Source of the DNA: Rhodoferax sp.
Lineage (GTDB): Bacteria; Pseudomonadota; Gammaproteobacteria; Burkholderiales; Burkholderiaceae_C
Reading direction: 5' to 3'
Assembly (NCBI GenBank): GCA_020048255.1
Contig: JAIFMR010000097.1
Coordinates: 1 to 8,061 of the forward strand
Length of the DNA: 8,061 nucleotides
In this document: positions 5,803-8,061 of the stretch, piece after piece
Numbering within the stretch: the first letter of the stretch is position 1
Layout of the letters: every line of letters begins with the position of its first letter
Notes under the pieces: generated by a model
What the model was told of the DNA's origin: nothing
Database searches by the model: none
Seen by the model: only the letters and a program-made list of their open reading frames with translations
Made by a program: the position numbers and the translations under genes

Positions 5803-5822
5803 CAAGCGCGAGAGCGCGCTTG
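5803..5822 (-). promoter_or_regulatory. leader hairpin upstream of the DUF4398-OmpA operon
   Basis: CAAGCGCG (5803-5810) and CGCGCTTG (5815-5822) are a perfect 8-bp inverted repeat with a 4-base loop. On the minus strand it stands 12 nt before the AGGAG of the small lipoprotein gene. If the TATAAC at 5837-5832 is the -10 box, transcription would start near the hairpin, placing it at the very 5' end of the mRNA, where it could stabilise the transcript. It could instead be an operator dyad. Confidence 0.5.
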
Positions 5823-5831
5823 ACAGCATCA

Positions 5832-5837
5832 GTTATA
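5832..5837 (-). promoter_or_regulatory. candidate -10 box (TATAAC) for the DUF4398-OmpA operon
   Basis: TATAAC on the minus strand is close to the sigma-70 -10 consensus and lies about 50 nt upstream of the start codon. No convincing -35 hexamer is found 16-18 bp further upstream, so this would be a weak or activator-dependent promoter. Confidence 0.3.
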
Positions 5838-6027
5838 GGTTTTGGTGTCATTGGGGTCTGTTCGTTGTCGCACAGAGAGGGTGCTTGCAAAAATTCCGGG
5901 CTGGGGGGGCGGCCCTGGGCGGCAGGCATTCAAGCAGTCGATCAAGTTGTCTGGTGGGCAGCTGTCAGAGCGCATACGATTGCATCTCTTCCAAGGGACT
6001 TTTTCATGACTTGCCTGACCGCCCACC

Positions 6028-7170
6028 ATGTCTAACATCAGCACGCAAAAGGACCGCATCAAGGTGCTGGGTGCCGGCATCTTCAGCCTGATTCTGGTGC
6101 TGGGGGTGGCGCGCTTTTCATATACCCCGCTGTTGCCACTGATGCAGCAGCAGGCCGGCCTGGGCGTGGCGGAGGCGGGTTGGCTGGCTGCCATCAACTA
6201 CGCGGGTTACCTGAGCGGCGCCATCATTGCTTCGCAAATCAGCGACCTGGTGCTGAAAGACCGGCTGTACCGCGTGGGCATGGTGTTGGCGATTGTCAGC
6301 ACGGCCATGATGGGGCTGACCACCGACATCGTCATTTGGGCGCTGTCACGCTACATCGCTGGCCTCACCAGTGCTGCGGGCATGTTGCTGGGCACGGGCT
6401 TGATTTTGAACTGGCTGATCCGCCACAACCACCGCAGTGAGCTGGGCATCCATTTTTCAGGCATCGGTTTGGGCATTGCCGGCTGCGCCGCGGCGGTGGC
6501 GCTGTTCAGCCCCTGGCTGGACTGGCGCGAGCAGTGGTTTGCTTTTACCGCCATTGGCTGCGTGCTGCTGATTCCGGCGCTGGCCTGGTTGCCGCGGCCC
6601 GATACCAGCAGCTTGACAACGACCGGGCAAAAGATGCATGACAGCCCGCCCAGCATACTGTACTTGCGCATTTTCATGGCGGCCTATTTTTGTGCCGGCT
6701 TTGGTTATGTGGTGAGCACCACTTTTATTGTGGCCATCGTCAACAAGCTGCCAGGCTTGGCGGGCCAGGGCAACCTGGTGTTTTTGGCGATTGGCATTGG
6801 CGCCGCGCCAGCGTGCATCAACTGGGACTTCATTGCCCGGCGCATCGGTGACCTCAACGCCTTGATCCTGGCGGCGCTGCTGCAAATTGTCGGCATCCTG
6901 TTGCCGGTGATGGCCCAGGGGCTGGTGGCCGCGTTGATTGGCGCCCTACTGTTTGGCGGCACGTTCATTGGCATGGTGAGTCTGGTATTGACGATGGCGG
7001 GGCGCTACTACCCGACAGCGCAAATCATCGGCCCCGCCATCACGGGCTCGTTGGCGGCGCGTTTGGGCAGCTACAACGCCGGGTTGTACTTTGCCGCCGG
7101 GGTGATGGCTGTAGGCACCCTGCTGCTGCTGGCGCTCAAGCTGGTGGAACGCCGCGACGCCCGGGCCTGA
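6028..7170 (+). CDS. YbfB/YjiJ-family MFS transporter
   Basis: The 380-residue integral membrane protein has the size and hydrophobic periodicity of a 12-helix major facilitator. The first helix carries GVARFSYTPLLPLM (26-39), a signature of the YbfB/YjiJ (MFS_4) group, followed by AGWLAAINYAGYLSGA in helix 2 and the short cytoplasmic loop ISDLVLKDRLYR, which replaces the classical motif A. A hydrophilic linker (about 191-208; WLPRPDTSSLTTTGQKMH) separates the two six-helix halves. The substrate is unknown; members are annotated as uncharacterised exporters. No Shine-Dalgarno is obvious before ATG 6028, but no earlier in-frame start fits better. It is transcribed alone, divergent from the lipoprotein operon and convergent with cbpM, whose stop is 16 nt away with no terminator hairpin visible between them. 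Confidence 0.92.
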   Translation: MSNISTQKDRIKVLGAGIFSLILVLGVARFSYTPLLPLMQQQAGLGVAEAGWLAAINYAGYLSGAIIASQISDLVLKDRLYRVGMVLAIVSTAMMGLTTDIVIWALSRYIAGLTSAAGMLLGTGLILNWLIRHNHRSELGIHFSGIGLGIAGCAAAVALFSPWLDWREQWFAFTAIGCVLLIPALAWLPRPDTSSLTTTGQKMHDSPPSILYLRIFMAAYFCAGFGYVVSTTFIVAIVNKLPGLAGQGNLVFLAIGIGAAPACINWDFIARRIGDLNALILAALLQIVGILLPVMAQGLVAALIGALLFGGTFIGMVSLVLTMAGRYYPTAQIIGPAITGSLAARLGSYNAGLYFAAGVMAVGTLLLLALKLVERRDARA

Positions 7171-7186
7171 CGACTTTGGCAGCCGC

Positions 7187-7516
7187 TCAAACCTGCACCA
7201 GCCCCTGCCTGCGCAAAATCGCCTTCAGGCGGCGCACCTCATGCTGCAAATCCAGAATCAGTGCGGCGGCGTCCAGGCTGACACCAAAGTCGCGCTCCAA
7301 GCGGCGTGCTTCCAGGGCACATTGCAGATCGGCACTGTGAAAACGCCATGCGTCGGGTGAGGCGCTGGCATCGTGTGCCTCCACAATGCCCAGGGCCACC
7401 AGTTCTGTCACCCAGCTGATATCTGCACCACAGGCATGGGCCAATTCAAGCGCTGCCAGGGCTTGGGCACTGCCCATTTCACCTGATGTTGCAGCAATCA
7501 CGGTATAGCTCGACAT
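7187..7516 (-). CDS. cbpM: CbpM, modulator of the CbpA co-chaperone
   Basis: The 109-residue protein has a MerR-like helical N-terminal half and a C-terminal helix. The family pattern is visible: WVTELVALGIVE (35-46), WRFHSADLQCALEARRLERDFGVS (from 57) and ALILDLQHEVRRLKAIL (85-101). In E. coli, CbpM binds the J-domain of CbpA and inhibits both its DnaK co-chaperone activity and its DNA binding. The gene follows cbpA with 2 nt between stop and start, and its Shine-Dalgarno lies inside the end of cbpA, as expected for a stoichiometric partner. The N-terminal 25 residues (TSGEMGSAQAL...) are less typical of the family. Confidence 0.88.
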   Translation of the reverse strand: MSSYTVIAATSGEMGSAQALAALELAHACGADISWVTELVALGIVEAHDASASPDAWRFHSADLQCALEARRLERDFGVSLDAAALILDLQHEVRRLKAILRRQGLVQV

Positions 7517-7518
7517 GG

Positions 7519-8061
7519 TTAAGCTCCAGAAGTGGTCAGGTGGCGGCGCGGGTCAAAGGCGGTGACCTTGGCCAACTGCTCGTAGGCCTGGCGCGCGGCG
7601 TCAGTGTCGGCCGGTGGCAAGGCAATCTCCAGCAGCAGGTACAGGTGACCCGGTGGCATCCCGGGCAAACCGCGCCCCTTGAGACGCAGCTTGAGACCAT
7701 TGCGCGCGTTGGGCGGAACAGTGACTTCCACCACGCCGCCACCGGGTTGGGGCACCCGCACCTGGGCGCCCAAGGCCGCCTCGGTGGGCGTGACAGGCAG
7801 GGTCAGGTACAGATCTCGGCCATCGATGCGAAACAGCGGGTGGGGTGCCATGCGAACTTCAAGATACAGGTCACCGGGTGCTTCACCACCATAGCCCGGC
7901 ATGCCCTGCCCGGCAAGCCGGATGAACTGCCCCGGGTGCACGCCCGCAGGAATCTTGACGTGCAGGGTGCGGTTGACAAACCCGGGCTGGCCATTGGCAT
8001 CGAGCTCCAGTGCCCGCAAATTGATTTCGCGTTCCACACCGTGGAGGGCATCTTCAATGGA
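7519..8061 (-). CDS. cbpA: CbpA, DnaJ-like curved-DNA-binding co-chaperone (C-terminal part; 5' end outside window)
   Basis: The visible 180 residues are the DnaJ-type substrate-binding domains. The reading frame stays open to the window edge, starting SIEDALHGVEREINL, so the J-domain and linker lie beyond 8061. Domain I runs through VKIPAGVHPGQFIRLAGQG and GDLYLEVRMAPHPLFRIDG. Domain II has LPVTPTEAALGAQVRVP and LKLRLKGRGLPG. No CxxCxGxG zinc-finger repeats lie between the segments, which separates CbpA from DnaJ. CbpA is a DnaK co-chaperone and nucleoid-associated protein in E. coli. The GTG at 8037 is an internal valine codon, not the start. The adjoining cbpM confirms the identity. Confidence 0.92.
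   Translation of the reverse strand, partial: SIEDALHGVEREINLRALELDANGQPGFVNRTLHVKIPAGVHPGQFIRLAGQGMPGYGGEAPGDLYLEVRMAPHPLFRIDGRDLYLTLPVTPTEAALGAQVRVPQPGGGVVEVTVPPNARNGLKLRLKGRGLPGMPPGHLYLLLEIALPPADTDAARQAYEQLAKVTAFDPRRHLTTSGA
7524..7527 (-). promoter_or_regulatory. ribosome binding site of cbpM, inside cbpA
   Basis: On the minus strand TGGAGCTTAACCATG puts GGAG 7 nt before the cbpM start; it overlaps the last sense codons of cbpA, so the two genes are translated in close succession. Confidence 0.7.

Larger units (their letters stand above)
5779..6027. other. divergent intergenic region between the DUF4398 operon and the MFS gene
   Basis: This 249-bp stretch should contain promoters for both directions. 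It holds the leader hairpin and candidate -10 box of the lipoprotein operon, a run of seven G (5903-5909) in a GC-rich patch, and no credible gene; the short open frames across it show no coding character. For the MFS side, TTGTCT (5947-5952) with TACGAT (5975-5980) is too widely spaced to call a promoter. Confidence 0.5.

Noticed and set aside
5779..5829. Longer N-terminus for the small DUF4398 lipoprotein (ATG at 5829)
   Set aside because: The good Shine-Dalgarno (AGGAG) fits ATG 5778, the lipoprotein signal begins there, and the extra 17 residues cover a perfect hairpin in the leader.
5903..5909. Run of seven G as a phase-variation tract
   Set aside because: It is short, non-coding and not positioned in a recognisable promoter spacer, so there is no evidence for switching.
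1..8061. Defence system, phage, integron, CRISPR or insertion sequence
   Set aside because: No transposase, integrase, nuclease, methylase or regularly spaced repeats are encoded; the genes look like ordinary chromosomal envelope, transport and chaperone functions.

Overview
The window looks like ordinary chromosome from a GC-rich betaproteobacterium, most likely a member of the Comamonadaceae (Rhodoferax/Polaromonas/Acidovorax-like). The basis is codon style, the gene families present, and two copies (about 82-135 and 4383-4445) of an imperfectly palindromic element with the core ATAGCT-nnn-AGCGC-n-GGGCTAGAGG. I recall that element as scattered through Comamonadaceae genomes. The assignment is inference; no rRNA, tRNA, CRISPR array, insertion sequence, integrase or phage gene is visible.

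Layout, left to right. Positions 1-80 may hold the 3' end of an upstream gene, and 81-315 is non-coding with a palindromic repeat and a hairpin. A plus-strand run follows: an OsmB-like glycine-zipper lipoprotein (316-534), a 362-residue secreted protein with two tandem copies of an uncharacterised domain plus a glycine zipper (563-1651), a conserved-looking protein of unknown function (1667-2557), a YihY/BrkB-family membrane protein (2557-3546) and a transglutaminase-like cysteine protease/transferase (3521-4405). The last four are tightly packed (15-nt gap, 1-nt overlap, 26-nt overlap), so they are probably one operon. The second palindromic repeat lies at the convergent junction and encodes the last codons and stop of the transglutaminase gene.

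On the minus strand, a small DUF4398 lipoprotein (5404-5778) and a DUF4398-OmpA lipoprotein (4447-5379) form a two-gene envelope operon. A 249-bp divergent region separates it from a plus-strand YbfB/YjiJ-type MFS transporter (6028-7170). The right edge holds the minus-strand pair cbpA (5' end outside the window) and cbpM, encoding the DnaJ-like co-chaperone and its modulator.

The unifying theme of 316-5778 is the cell envelope: three predicted lipoproteins, two glycine-zipper proteins, a peptidoglycan-binding OmpA domain and an inner-membrane protein. I found no convincing undescribed system. The most interesting items are the duplicated-domain glycine-zipper protein with its unknown operon partner, the palindromic repeat that supplies a gene's 3' end, and the paralogous DUF4398 pair with a leader hairpin.
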